Assembly: GCA_049314555.1 (NCBI GenBank)
Contig: JBMOEW010000022.1
Span: 1-51,798, forward strand
DNA: 51,798 nt
Origin: REEB509 sp049314555
Lineage (GTDB): Bacteria > Pseudomonadota > Alphaproteobacteria > Caulobacterales > Aquidulcibacteraceae
Direction: 5' to 3'
In this document: positions 1 to 8,002 of the stretch, one piece after another
How the letters are laid out: each line of letters opens with the position of its first letter
Numbering within the stretch: position 1 is the stretch's first letter
Translations under genes and position numbers: made by a program
The notes under the pieces: model-generated
The model's input: the letters and a program-made list of their open reading frames with translations, nothing else
Databases searched by the model: none
Told to the model about the DNA's origin: nothing

Positions 1-116
1 CTGTCTGCGGCTGCAGAACACATTTATCCCACGAACTTCTGGTTCAGGACACTAGTGCGTTTTCCGACCAACTGGTTTCCGGTCGGTCGAAAGAAAACGC
101 GACAAGATAGGGAGTA

Positions 117-156
117 AGAGCCCTCGATCCGATTTCATCGGATCGCAGAGGGCTCT
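117..156. other. Long imperfect hairpin upstream of creD
   Basis: An 8-bp outer stem (AGAGCCCT with AGGGCTCT) is stacked on a second 8-bp stem (CGATCCGA with TCGGATCG). The loop is 5 nt and a CAG bulge sits in the right arm. There is no T-run on either side, so it is not a classic intrinsic terminator. It may end a transcript entering from the left, or be a leader structure for creD. The first 116 bases show no gene. Confidence 0.5.
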
Positions 157-229
157 AGCGCCGCCCCGCCATAATGATGATGGAATTCAGCCGGCTAGCT
201 GATATGGATAGGCCACACTCCCGGAGCAC

Positions 230-1675
230 GTGGCATCCATGGCATCCAATCCCTTGTCTGGCCTGATCCCGCGCGGCTCCTTGGGGCTGAAGCTTCTGCT
301 TGTGTGCTTTCTGGCCCTGGTGATGCTTATTCCCCTGACCTTGGTGCAAGGCCTGGTCAACGAACGCCAAAGCCGCGCCATCACCGTCACCGAAGAAGTC
401 GGTGCCCAATCCGGTGGACGCCAGCAGGTCGGCGGCCCGATCCTGATCGTGCCGGCGGTGGAGCGCATCACCGGCACCGACGATCAAGGCCGCCCCGCCA
501 CCCGCCTGGAGCGACGCACTTTTCTGGTCTACGCCCAAACCGGCACCGCAGACGCCAACGTCGCCATCCAACAGCCGCTGCGCCGCAAGGGCATCTACAA
601 GGCCGCGGTCTACACCGCCACCACCCGCTTCACGGCCTCGTTTGATCCCGCCGCCGCCTTGGCTGATGTTGGCCCAGACGTCACCTTTGACTGGTCCCAG
701 GCCCGCATCATGATGTTTGTGGCCGATAGCCGCGCGATCCGCGAAGCCGTCATTTTGCGCTTCGACGCAGGAGGAGAGAGCGCCCTGGAGCCGCTCCTGG
801 CCGGCGATCTGTCCAGCATTGGCACCAACGCGGGCCGCGATGGATCAAGCTTCAGCGCCAGCATAGACCCCTCCGGCATGCCGACAGCCTCCGGCATGCA
901 AACCATGGCCGGTGCGGTACCCGTTCTTGCGCAGGGCCCCCGCGCGTTCGCCATCACCACCGATATCATCCTCACCGGCGCACAGCGCTTCTCCCTGGCC
1001 GCCTTTGCCATGGAAACCCAGGCCACCATCCGCGGCGATTGGCGCTCCACCCTGGCGGAGGGGTTCTTCCAAACCACCGAGCCCATGCAACTCTCCAACG
1101 AGGGCTTCGTCGCGGCCTGGAACGTACCGTTTCTGGCCCGCGGCGTTCCCAAGGCCAGCGCCGGCAGCATCGCCGATGTGTCAACAGTCGCCAGCCGCGA
1201 CATGGCTGTTAGCTTCTCTGCCGTCGCTGATGTCTACCAAGGTGCCCAGCGCGCCGTGCGCTATGGCCTGATGTTTGTGGGGATCGTGTTTCTGGCGGTG
1301 TTTATTTTCGAGGCCGCCGGCGGCCGCAAGGCGCACCCCGCACAATACGTGCTTGTTGGCCTCGCCCAGTGCGTGTTCTATTTGCTGCTGCTCTCGCTCA
1401 CCGAACTCTGGGGCTTCACCCCGGCCTTCCTGGCGGCGGCGGGCGTCACGGTGCCGCTGCTCTCGTTTTACGCGGCGTCGTCGTTTAACAGCATGCGGTT
1501 GGGGCTGCGGGCCTTCGTCGGGCTCACAATCCTCTACGGCGCGATGTATGTGCTGATGACCATGGAAGATTACGCCTTGCTCGCAGGCTCCGTCGTGGCC
1601 TTCGTGGTGATCCTGGGCGCGATGCTCGCCACCCGCAAAATCGACTGGTACGGTGCCAGCGCGAACCCAAACTAA
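230..1675 (+). CDS. creD: CreD-like inner membrane protein
   Basis: 481-residue protein of the CreD family (cell envelope integrity / inner membrane protein). In enterobacteria CreD belongs to the CreBC regulon, and its biochemical role is poorly defined. The sequence shows the expected topology: one N-terminal membrane segment (about residues 19-40), a large polar domain of about 300 residues predicted to face the periplasm, and five hydrophobic segments in the last 150 residues. The length is close to the family norm of about 450. No creB or creC lies nearby, so the gene stands alone here. The start used is GTG with GGAG only 3 bases upstream; an in-frame ATG at 239 is an equally good choice and changes nothing of substance. 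Confidence 0.8.
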   Translation: MASMASNPLSGLIPRGSLGLKLLLVCFLALVMLIPLTLVQGLVNERQSRAITVTEEVGAQSGGRQQVGGPILIVPAVERITGTDDQGRPATRLERRTFLVYAQTGTADANVAIQQPLRRKGIYKAAVYTATTRFTASFDPAAALADVGPDVTFDWSQARIMMFVADSRAIREAVILRFDAGGESALEPLLAGDLSSIGTNAGRDGSSFSASIDPSGMPTASGMQTMAGAVPVLAQGPRAFAITTDIILTGAQRFSLAAFAMETQATIRGDWRSTLAEGFFQTTEPMQLSNEGFVAAWNVPFLARGVPKASAGSIADVSTVASRDMAVSFSAVADVYQGAQRAVRYGLMFVGIVFLAVFIFEAAGGRKAHPAQYVLVGLAQCVFYLLLLSLTELWGFTPAFLAAAGVTVPLLSFYAASSFNSMRLGLRAFVGLTILYGAMYVLMTMEDYALLAGSVVAFVVILGAMLATRKIDWYGASANPN

Positions 1676-1821
1676 GTCGACGCAATAAGGCACGTTTGTC
1701 GCGCAGGTGGGCCTGATCTGGTCAACAGGTGCGGTCGTATCGTGTGATAGCTTGACGTCGGCCGCGAGCCTCGCCACGGTCCTCGCCCATCGTAGATCAC
1801 TTAAGGACAGGTCGCCGTCCC

Positions 1822-2604
1822 ATGGTTCAGCTCACGCTGCCGCAGAATTCCCGGGTCAAGAAGGGCCGCCACTTCGCAGCCCCCAAGGGTGCCAAGCGCG
1901 TCCGCCGCTTCAAAGTGTACCGCTATGACCCGGACTCCGGCGAAAACCCCCGCTGGGACACCTACGACCTGGACCTCGATACCTGCGGCCCGATGGTCCT
2001 GGACGCCATCATCGCCATCAAAAACACCATCGACCCCACCCTGACGTTCCGGCGCTCCTGCCGGGAAGGGGTGTGCGGCTCCTGCGCGATGAACGTTTCC
2101 GGCCGCAACACCCTGGCCTGCACCAAGGGCATGGACGAACTGCCCGAAGGGGCGATCTCCATCGCGCCTTTGCCGCACATGCCGGTGATCAAGGACCTGG
2201 TGCCAGATCTCACCACCTTTTACGCCCAATACGCCTCGATCGAGCCCTGGCTGAAAACCACCACCCCAGAGCCGCAAAACGAGTGGCCCCAAAGCCCAGA
2301 AGACCGCATCAAGGTCGATGGCCTGTACGAATGCATCCTGTGTGCCTGCTGCTCCACCTCGTGCCCGTCTTATTGGTGGAACAGCGAGCGCTATCTCGGC
2401 CCGGCAGCGCTGCTGCAAGCCTACCGCTGGATCGCCGACAGCCGGGACGAAGAAACCGGCCAACGCCTGGATGACCTGGAAGACCCCTTCAAGCTCTATC
2501 GCTGCCACACAATCATGAATTGCGCGCAGGTCTGCCCGAAGGGCCTTAATCCCGCCAAAGCCATCGCCGAGATCAAAAAGATCATGGTCGAACGGCAGGT
2601 GTAA
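1822..2604 (+). CDS. sdhB: Succinate dehydrogenase iron-sulfur subunit
   Basis: 260 residues. This is the iron-sulfur subunit of complex II, which passes electrons from the flavin of SdhA to ubiquinone at the inner face of the membrane (TCA cycle and respiration). All cluster ligands are present: Cys80, 85, 88 and 100 for the [2Fe-2S] centre, Cys171, 174, 177 with Cys238 for [4Fe-4S], and Cys181, 228 and 234 for [3Fe-4S]. The N terminus is about 15 residues longer than in many homologues and rich in Lys and Arg. sdhC, sdhD and sdhA are not upstream, where creD lies instead, so the subunit gene is separated from its usual operon. An AGGA lies 14 bases before the start, which is rather far. The stop overlaps the next start as TAATG. 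Confidence 0.95.
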   Translation: MVQLTLPQNSRVKKGRHFAAPKGAKRVRRFKVYRYDPDSGENPRWDTYDLDLDTCGPMVLDAIIAIKNTIDPTLTFRRSCREGVCGSCAMNVSGRNTLACTKGMDELPEGAISIAPLPHMPVIKDLVPDLTTFYAQYASIEPWLKTTTPEPQNEWPQSPEDRIKVDGLYECILCACCSTSCPSYWWNSERYLGPAALLQAYRWIADSRDEETGQRLDDLEDPFKLYRCHTIMNCAQVCPKGLNPAKAIAEIKKIMVERQV

Positions 2605-3479
2605 TGCGGGTAGGGGCGAACAGAAGTCGCAGCAAAGTATTGGCCCTGGGGCTGGGCCTGTCCGCCCTGTGCCCCGCGCCAGCTCATGCCATGATCGCAA
2701 CCCTCGTTGATCGCGTAGCCTTTGTCGGTGCCTACCTGGAATTGACCCAGCGCCAAAAGCCAGACGGCGCTGAGCAGCGTTGGCTCGAACGCCCCGGTGC
2801 CCGCCTGGAAAGCTGGCTGTTTCGTCCGCCGGGCCAATCTGGCCCCGTGCCGGCGGTGTTGTACTTTCACGGCAACGCCGAACTGATCGACGTAAACGTG
2901 CCCTTGGCCAACGCCTACCTCGCTCAAGGCTACGCCGTCCTGCTGGCCGAATACCGCGGCTTTGGGCGCTCCACCGGTACGCCGTCATCAGCATCGCTTC
3001 CCGGCGATGCGCTAGCCTTCTTTGACCTCCTGGCCAGCCAGCCCGGTATTGACCCGACCCGCATCGTCGTGGCTGGACGTTCCCTGGGCGGATCAGCCGC
3101 CGCCGCCACCGCAGAAAACCGGCCCGCCTGTGCGTTGGTCCTGGAAAGCACCTTCACCAGCCTCGCAGACATGGTGGCAAGCGCCGGCGTGCCGGGCGTC
3201 TTTCCCGGCACCGCGTTGGCAAGCCGAACGGCGCTCAACCGGTTTGAGGGCCCCATTCTGGTGATGCACGGCCGCGCTGACGAAGTGGTCCCCTTCAGCC
3301 AGGGCGAGGCACTGGCCTCCACCGCCCTCGCGCGCCCTTACGGATCCGAACGCGCGCGATTTGTGGCATTTCCCGGCGGCCACAACCCGATGGCCCCCCT
3401 GCGCGACATCCAGACCGAAATCCACGCCTTCCTGACGGCACAAACAAACTGCAGCGCTTCGCCTCGCCCGCTTTCCTGA
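2604..3479 (+). CDS. Exported alpha/beta hydrolase (ABHD13/17-like)
   Basis: 291 residues with an N-terminal signal-like segment (Arg/Lys-rich start, hydrophobic residues 11-22, then APAHA before Met30), so it is probably secreted or membrane-anchored. The fold is an alpha/beta hydrolase of the Bem46/ABHD13/17 type: HGN (89-91) for the oxyanion hole, nucleophile Ser160 in GRSLGG, Asp226 in GRADEVVP and His260 in GGHN. The substrate cannot be told; esterase or thioesterase activity is the family expectation. Its ATG shares one base with the sdhB stop (TAATG), which implies translational coupling. A functional link to complex II is not known. Confidence 0.8.
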   Translation: MRVGANRSRSKVLALGLGLSALCPAPAHAMIATLVDRVAFVGAYLELTQRQKPDGAEQRWLERPGARLESWLFRPPGQSGPVPAVLYFHGNAELIDVNVPLANAYLAQGYAVLLAEYRGFGRSTGTPSSASLPGDALAFFDLLASQPGIDPTRIVVAGRSLGGSAAAATAENRPACALVLESTFTSLADMVASAGVPGVFPGTALASRTALNRFEGPILVMHGRADEVVPFSQGEALASTALARPYGSERARFVAFPGGHNPMAPLRDIQTEIHAFLTAQTNCSASPRPLS

Positions 3480-3528
3480 TCGTAACCTTTAGGCGATAAG
3501 CGACCGCCAAGCGGAAGGGCAGGAGTCT

Positions 3529-4215
3529 ATGAGCGAACACCTCCACAGCGACGGGCAAGCCGACTGGGACATTTCCCAAGAGGTCCTGAACACCCTTCGG
3601 TCCTCCTTAAAGCCAGGGTCGGTCACGCTGGAAACCGGGGCTGGCCGCTCCACCGTCACCTTTGCCGAATTGGGCTGTATCCACCATTGCGTCACCCCAA
3701 GCCACGATGAAGCCGCCCGCATCAAGGCCCACTGCCAAGCCGCCGGCATCTCCACCGAAAACCTCCATTTCCACTTCGGCTTCAGCCAAGACGTTTTGCC
3801 CCGCCTGGAAATCCCGCCCCTGGATTTGGCGCTGATCGATGGCGGCCATGGGTTTCCGATCCCCGCGATCGACTGGCAATACATCGCTCCGCGCCTGCGG
3901 GTCGGCGGCCTGATGCTGATCGACGATGTCGATCTCTGGACAGGCGCGATGATCGTGGACTTCCTGAAGGGCGAAAGCACCTGGAAACACGAAGCCACGC
4001 TGCGCGGACGCACAGCGGCATTCCGGCTCGTTTCCGTGCTGGAAGTGCACGAATGGACCAAACAGCCCACGGTCGTTGCCAAAAGCCGCTTCACCCAGCT
4101 GCGCCGCAAAGCGATCAACGCTTTAGGCTTGATCGCCTCCGGCAAGATCGGCGAAATCGGCAAGAAGCTGGAGAACGAGCGCCGCTTGGCACAATCCGCC
4201 AAGCGCGACTACTGA
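3529..4215 (+). CDS. Class I SAM-dependent methyltransferase-like protein
   Basis: 228 residues. The N-terminal half looks like a Rossmann-fold methyltransferase of the Methyltransf_24 kind: a glycine motif ETGAGRST (35-42) stands for SAM-binding motif I, and ALIDGGHGF with the following Trp resembles the post-II motif of TylF/CmcI-like O-methyltransferases. After about residue 165 the protein becomes basic and alpha-helical. The substrate is unknown. It starts 49 bases after the hydrolase, with GCAGGAG 6 bases before the ATG, and its last 7 bases overlap the end of the convergent acyltransferase gene. Loss of activity in a degenerate homologue cannot be excluded. Confidence 0.65.
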   Translation: MSEHLHSDGQADWDISQEVLNTLRSSLKPGSVTLETGAGRSTVTFAELGCIHHCVTPSHDEAARIKAHCQAAGISTENLHFHFGFSQDVLPRLEIPPLDLALIDGGHGFPIPAIDWQYIAPRLRVGGLMLIDDVDLWTGAMIVDFLKGESTWKHEATLRGRTAAFRLVSVLEVHEWTKQPTVVAKSRFTQLRRKAINALGLIASGKIGEIGKKLENERRLAQSAKRDY

Positions 4216-5156
4216 TCAACTTTGGCGGGCTCGCCCGGCTTTGGCGGGTCTCGGTAGGGACACTCCGACCCGGCCGGGTCAAACTGCGCCTTGGGATCGT
4301 TCGCCAACACCCGCTCAATGAAATACTTCACTCGCCGCGAGGCCGCCGTCGAATCCCCCGCGGCAACGATGGCTTCAGGCCCAATCGCCGTGCCGAAAAT
4401 CAAGCGGTAGGTCTTTCCGTGCTTGTTCAGCAGCTCGTGAAACAGCGTGATGTCGCGCAGCTCGGGCGAGAACTTGTCGAACAAATGGAACAGCGTGGCG
4501 TAAGGGCCGGTCACGTGAACCGGCACAATCGGCAGCTGATATTTCCGCGCAAGGCTAAGCGCGCTGGTCTGCCATTCCGGATCGACCACCAGCCCGTTTC
4601 GCTCCCGCGCCAGCCGTCCCGCCGGAAAAATCATCAACGGCTTGCCGGCTTCAAACGCCTCGGCGGTCATCTTAAGCGTCAGGCGCGTGCGCTCCCGCGT
4701 CCGCTTGTGCATTACCCACTCGACGGGGATCAACACATCGTCGAACTGCGCACACACCCGGTGCGCATCCGAGTTCGCATAAAACAGCAAATCCGGCCGG
4801 ATTGGCTTCACGGCATCATAAAGCGCGATGCCATCGGTGATTCCCGTTGGGTGATTTGCCAGTATCAAGAACGCGCCGTTTCGGCGCGCGTTCTCGATCC
4901 CCACCGTTTCCACATTCAGCCGCAGCAAAGCGCTGATCGAGTCCAGCGCATCCACTCCGCCCCGCGGCGCGATGTCATCGGCCATGCGCCGGGCCTTGGC
5001 GTAGTTGAGGATTTGATAAAGGGGAGGGCGCAGCAAAGGCCAAAACGGGCTTGCCGAAAGGCGCGGCGCACGCTCTTCGATCAGCACATCCACGATGTGC
5101 TTGGCGCGGTCTTGGGCAAGCGGCCTTGCCAGGGCGGGACGGGCGACGTCGCTCAT
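4209..5156 (-). CDS. Lysophospholipid acyltransferase family protein (PlsC-like)
   Basis: 315 residues. A glycerolipid acyltransferase of the PlsC/LPLAT superfamily, which acylates lysophosphatidate or related lipids at the membrane. Block I, NHPTGITDG, carries the catalytic His-x4-Asp pair. Block III appears as FPAGRLAR, and the IVPVHVTGP stretch fits block IV. At 315 residues it is longer than a minimal PlsC (about 240), with about 80 residues ahead of the catalytic block, as in hemolysin-type or ornithine-lipid acyltransferases, so the acceptor is uncertain. It is divergent from the gene at 5331 and convergent with the methyltransferase gene. Confidence 0.8.
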   Translation of the reverse strand: MSDVARPALARPLAQDRAKHIVDVLIEERAPRLSASPFWPLLRPPLYQILNYAKARRMADDIAPRGGVDALDSISALLRLNVETVGIENARRNGAFLILANHPTGITDGIALYDAVKPIRPDLLFYANSDAHRVCAQFDDVLIPVEWVMHKRTRERTRLTLKMTAEAFEAGKPLMIFPAGRLARERNGLVVDPEWQTSALSLARKYQLPIVPVHVTGPYATLFHLFDKFSPELRDITLFHELLNKHGKTYRLIFGTAIGPEAIVAAGDSTAASRRVKYFIERVLANDPKAQFDPAGSECPYRDPPKPGEPAKVDQ

Positions 5157-5270
5157 CGACGGCGAAGCTCCACGGGGTCAAACAGCGATTTGCGCCACCT
5201 TCGGCCTCGAACGCAAGCACAAGCTGCGCAAGCCAACCGCAAAACGGGCATCCCTCTGGCGAGCGCAGCT

Positions 5271-5284
5271 CGTGTCATGACACG
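5271..5284. promoter_or_regulatory. Perfect 14-bp palindrome in a divergent promoter region
   Basis: CGTGTCATGACACG is a perfect palindrome in the 174-bp gap between the divergent acyltransferase gene and the membrane-protein gene. It is a candidate operator for a dimeric regulator. No matching regulator could be named from the sequence. Confidence 0.4.
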
Positions 5285-5330
5285 TCCGCGTCCGCGGTGT
5301 AAGCGATCTCACTGTTACGGAGGCAAACGC

Positions 5331-5987
5331 GTGTTTACGGCCGAGCGGGTCCCGATTGATCGTCCATTGGCACTTATTAGTGTGGCTGGTCTTCTGGCCG
5401 CAGCCTGCCTGACGGCCTTTGCCAGCCTCGCGGGCCTGCGCAGCGAGTTGGAGCGCCAACCCGCACTGGTCCTGCGTGAGCCAGCTATGCTTGTGCAGGC
5501 CTTGGCAGACGGCCCCTTTGTTCGCCTTCCAGCCAGCGACAGCGAACGCCCCCCGTCCGTCTGGCTGATTGGCACAGTGGATAATGAAAACGCCGCACGC
5601 CGCACCAGAGAGGCCTTGATGGCCCTGCAGGCGGATGAAGTGCCTGTCCACGTGATGCTCATCGCGGCCGGCGAAGATCCAACCACCCCAGCAGCCCAGC
5701 TCGCCGCCGCCGTTGCGCGCAGTGGCGACGCTTCTTTGCTGTTCACGCCGCGCGATGGCCAACCGCTTCCCAGCGTGATTGCCGATCAGGACGAAGCCGC
5801 CGGCTATGCACTTTGGGCGGTGCAAACCCACGAACGCATAGCATCCGCCCTGGCCGCCGATCACATATTTCCCGAAGCGCCACTCCTGATCTGGCGCAGC
5901 GGGGCGCATTTGCGGGTCATTCCGGGCGCGGATGCCGATATGGCAAAGCTGGTCCATCGCGACCGACAGCGCCTGGCCACCTCATAA
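5331..5987 (+). CDS. Membrane-anchored protein of unknown function upstream of zapE
   Basis: 218 residues. I do not recognise a family. The start is GTG, chosen because GGAGG lies 7 bases before it; the frame stays open far upstream but that part is antisense to the acyltransferase gene. One membrane segment (about residues 15-38, ending TAFASLAGL) is followed by a soluble domain of about 175 residues that should face the periplasm. That domain alternates hydrophobic strands and helices (VWLIGTVDN, VHVMLIAAG, ASLLFTPRDG, APLLIWRSG), a thioredoxin-like pattern, but it has no Cys pair. It ends 23 bases before zapE on the same strand, so the two probably share a transcript. Confidence 0.7.
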   Translation: MFTAERVPIDRPLALISVAGLLAAACLTAFASLAGLRSELERQPALVLREPAMLVQALADGPFVRLPASDSERPPSVWLIGTVDNENAARRTREALMALQADEVPVHVMLIAAGEDPTTPAAQLAAAVARSGDASLLFTPRDGQPLPSVIADQDEAAGYALWAVQTHERIASALAADHIFPEAPLLIWRSGAHLRVIPGADADMAKLVHRDRQRLATS

Positions 5988-6010
5988 CCGGGCAGGGGGG
6001 CGGCAATCAC

Positions 6011-7126
6011 ATGCAACACCAGTCTCCAGCGCTTGCGTATGCCAGCCGCGTGGCCAGCGGCGCGGTAACCCAAGACCCCGCCCAACAGCACGTGGTCGAT
6101 CGCCTCGAAGCCCTCCACGACGCCCTCGCCAAGTGGAACAAAGCCCCCTGGTTTGCCAGAAAACCGCCCCCCCGCGGCCTCTACATTCATGGCCCCGTTG
6201 GCCGCGGCAAATCCATGCTGATGGATTTGTTCTTCCAATCCGCACCCATCGCCAAAAAGAGCCGTGCGCATTTCCATGCCTTTATGCTGGCGCAACACGC
6301 GTTCATGCGCCAGGCGCGCGCCAAGGCCGATGGCCAGGATCAGATCATCGCCGCCGCCGCCAAAAACGTCGCAAAACGCGCAACCCTTCTGTGCTTTGAC
6401 GAATTCGCCGTCACCGACATCGCCGATGCCATGATCCTTGGGCGGCTCTTTGAGCGCCTGTGGGAGGAGGGGGTCGTGATCGTCGCCACCTCAAACCGCA
6501 CCCCAGATGATCTTTATCGCAACGGCCTCAACCGCCAACTTTTCTTACCCTTCATCGAGATACTGAAGGCAAGCTTAGACACGGTCGAACTCGCCGGCCC
6601 GCAAGACTATCGCCTCAATCGCCTGATGGCGGCCCCCGTCTATTATGCGCCTTTGGGACTAGCCTCCACCCAAGCGGTGGACGCCGCCTGGGAGCGCCTA
6701 ACCCAAGGCGCGCAAGCACAACCAGTCACCTTAGAGGTCCAAGGGCGTGCGCTTTTGGTGCCACGCCAAGCCGCTGGCGTTGCCCGCTTTTCCTTTGAAG
6801 AGCTGTGCGCCCGCGCCCTTGGAGCCGCCGATTATCTTGAAGTAGCGGAGCGGTTTCATACGGTGATTTTAGAAGCTGTGCCGCGCCTGACCCCGTCCAT
6901 GCGCGAAGAGGCCGCCCGGTTCAGGGTCCTGGTCGACGCGCTTTATGAAGCAAAAACCAAGCTTATCGTCACCGCCGAAGCAGAGCCGCATAAGCTCTAT
7001 CCCGCCGGCGATCAGAGCTTTGAGTTTGAGCGCACCGCCAGCCGCCTGATGGAAATGCGGTCCACGGATTATCTGGCCGCCCCCCGTCGCGACGCCGAAT
7101 GGCGCCGCGGCGTGGTCGAGGGCTAG
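6011..7126 (+). CDS. zapE: AFG1/ZapE family ATPase
   Basis: 371 residues. An AAA-type ATPase of the AFG1 family. The bacterial member ZapE associates with FtsZ late in division, and the mitochondrial homologue Afg1/LACE1 works in inner-membrane protein quality control. Walker A is GPVGRGKS (about residues 59-66) and Walker B is LLCFDEF; TSNRTPDDLY carries the sensor-1 Asn. The C-terminal YEAKTKLIV region is typical of the family. Length fits the norm of 360-400. The frame is open further upstream, but that part overlaps the preceding gene; the ATG at 6011 follows a G-rich stretch (GGGGGGCGG) at a suitable distance. It is convergent with cheR, with 39 bp and no hairpin between them. Confidence 0.9.
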   Translation: MQHQSPALAYASRVASGAVTQDPAQQHVVDRLEALHDALAKWNKAPWFARKPPPRGLYIHGPVGRGKSMLMDLFFQSAPIAKKSRAHFHAFMLAQHAFMRQARAKADGQDQIIAAAAKNVAKRATLLCFDEFAVTDIADAMILGRLFERLWEEGVVIVATSNRTPDDLYRNGLNRQLFLPFIEILKASLDTVELAGPQDYRLNRLMAAPVYYAPLGLASTQAVDAAWERLTQGAQAQPVTLEVQGRALLVPRQAAGVARFSFEELCARALGAADYLEVAERFHTVILEAVPRLTPSMREEAARFRVLVDALYEAKTKLIVTAEAEPHKLYPAGDQSFEFERTASRLMEMRSTDYLAAPRRDAEWRRGVVEG

Positions 7127-7165
7127 CCACCGTTAGCAAAGACCACGGATCAATCAAACAAAGCC

Positions 7166-7999
7166 CTAAGCCGCAGCCCGCCACGCCCCGTTTCGGCGAT
7201 ACAACCCGCGCTGCTCCGGAACCGACTCAAAAGCCTCGGTCACGCCCATCATGGTTTCTGCCGCACCAAGCAGCAAAAACCCTTCGTCGTTGGTGCAACC
7301 AGCCAGTTTTTCCAAGGTCTGGCGTTTGGTTGCCGGCTCGAAATAGATCAACACGTTGCGGCAGAAGATCACATCGAATTTGCCCAACGCGCGCACGTCC
7401 TCAAGCAGGTTGAAGCGCTGGAACTTCACCGCCGCCCGGATCCGATCACTGATCCGCCACATGTCGCCAGACTTCTCAAAATACTTCACCAGGAGCCGTG
7501 CGGCCAAACCGCGCTGAACCTCAAACTGGCTATAAAGCCCCGCCCGCGCCTTCTCCAAAACGCGCTCGGATATGTCGATCCCAACAATCTCCGCATCAAT
7601 CCCGCGCCCGGTGGCCTTCGCTTCGTCCAGGATCATCGCCAGCGAGTAAGGCTCTTGGCCGGTGGAGCAGGCAGCACACAAGATCCGCGCGCGCCCCCCA
7701 ACACCCTTCTTTGCCAAAAGCTTCGGCATAATGGTGCCTTGGAACAGGTCAAACGGGGTCTTGTCACGGAAGAAAAAGGTTTCGTTCGTGGTCAGAGCAT
7801 CTGTAATGGCCCACAACAGGCGCTCGTCGCGCAGCGCGCGGGCCGCCGTCACCAGTTCCTTAAGCCCTGGAAATCCTTCTTTGCGCGCGATCGGCCCAAG
7901 CCGGGTTTCCAGAAGATAGGCTTTGTCCGGAGTAAGCACGAGTCCAGAGCGGATCCGCACTTCTCGCGCCACAAATGCGAACTCAGCTTCGGGCAACAT
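7166..7999 (-). CDS. cheR: Chemotaxis protein methyltransferase CheR
   Basis: 277 residues. SAM-dependent methyltransferase that adds methyl groups to glutamates on chemoreceptors, the adaptation step opposing CheB. It has the small N-terminal helical domain (residues 1-75) and the Rossmann domain. TTNETFFFRD is the CheR signature, CAACSTGQEPYSLAM is the SAM-binding loop, and FDVIFCRNVLIYF is also typical. Last gene of cheA-cheW-cheY-cheB-cheR; its start lies 3 bases after the cheB stop. No receptor gene is in the window, so its targets are encoded elsewhere. Confidence 0.96.
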   Translation of the reverse strand: MLPEAEFAFVAREVRIRSGLVLTPDKAYLLETRLGPIARKEGFPGLKELVTAARALRDERLLWAITDALTTNETFFFRDKTPFDLFQGTIMPKLLAKKGVGGRARILCAACSTGQEPYSLAMILDEAKATGRGIDAEIVGIDISERVLEKARAGLYSQFEVQRGLAARLLVKYFEKSGDMWRISDRIRAAVKFQRFNLLEDVRALGKFDVIFCRNVLIYFEPATKRQTLEKLAGCTNDEGFLLLGAAETMMGVTEAFESVPEQRGLYRRNGAWRAAA

Positions 8000-8002
8000 G
8001 AG

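Noticed and set aside
61..100. Possible terminator CCGACC...GGTCGG near the window start
   Set aside because: The stem is short with an 11-nt loop, and no proper T-run follows on either strand.
1801..2994. Open frame of 397 codons on the minus strand
   Set aside because: Lies antisense to sdhB and the hydrolase gene, both clearly real; its translation has no family pattern. Such antisense frames are common at this G+C content.
4053..5330. Upstream extension of the frame that contains the membrane protein at 5331
   Set aside because: This part is antisense to the acyltransferase gene. The GTG at 5331 has a good ribosome binding site and begins a normal membrane segment.
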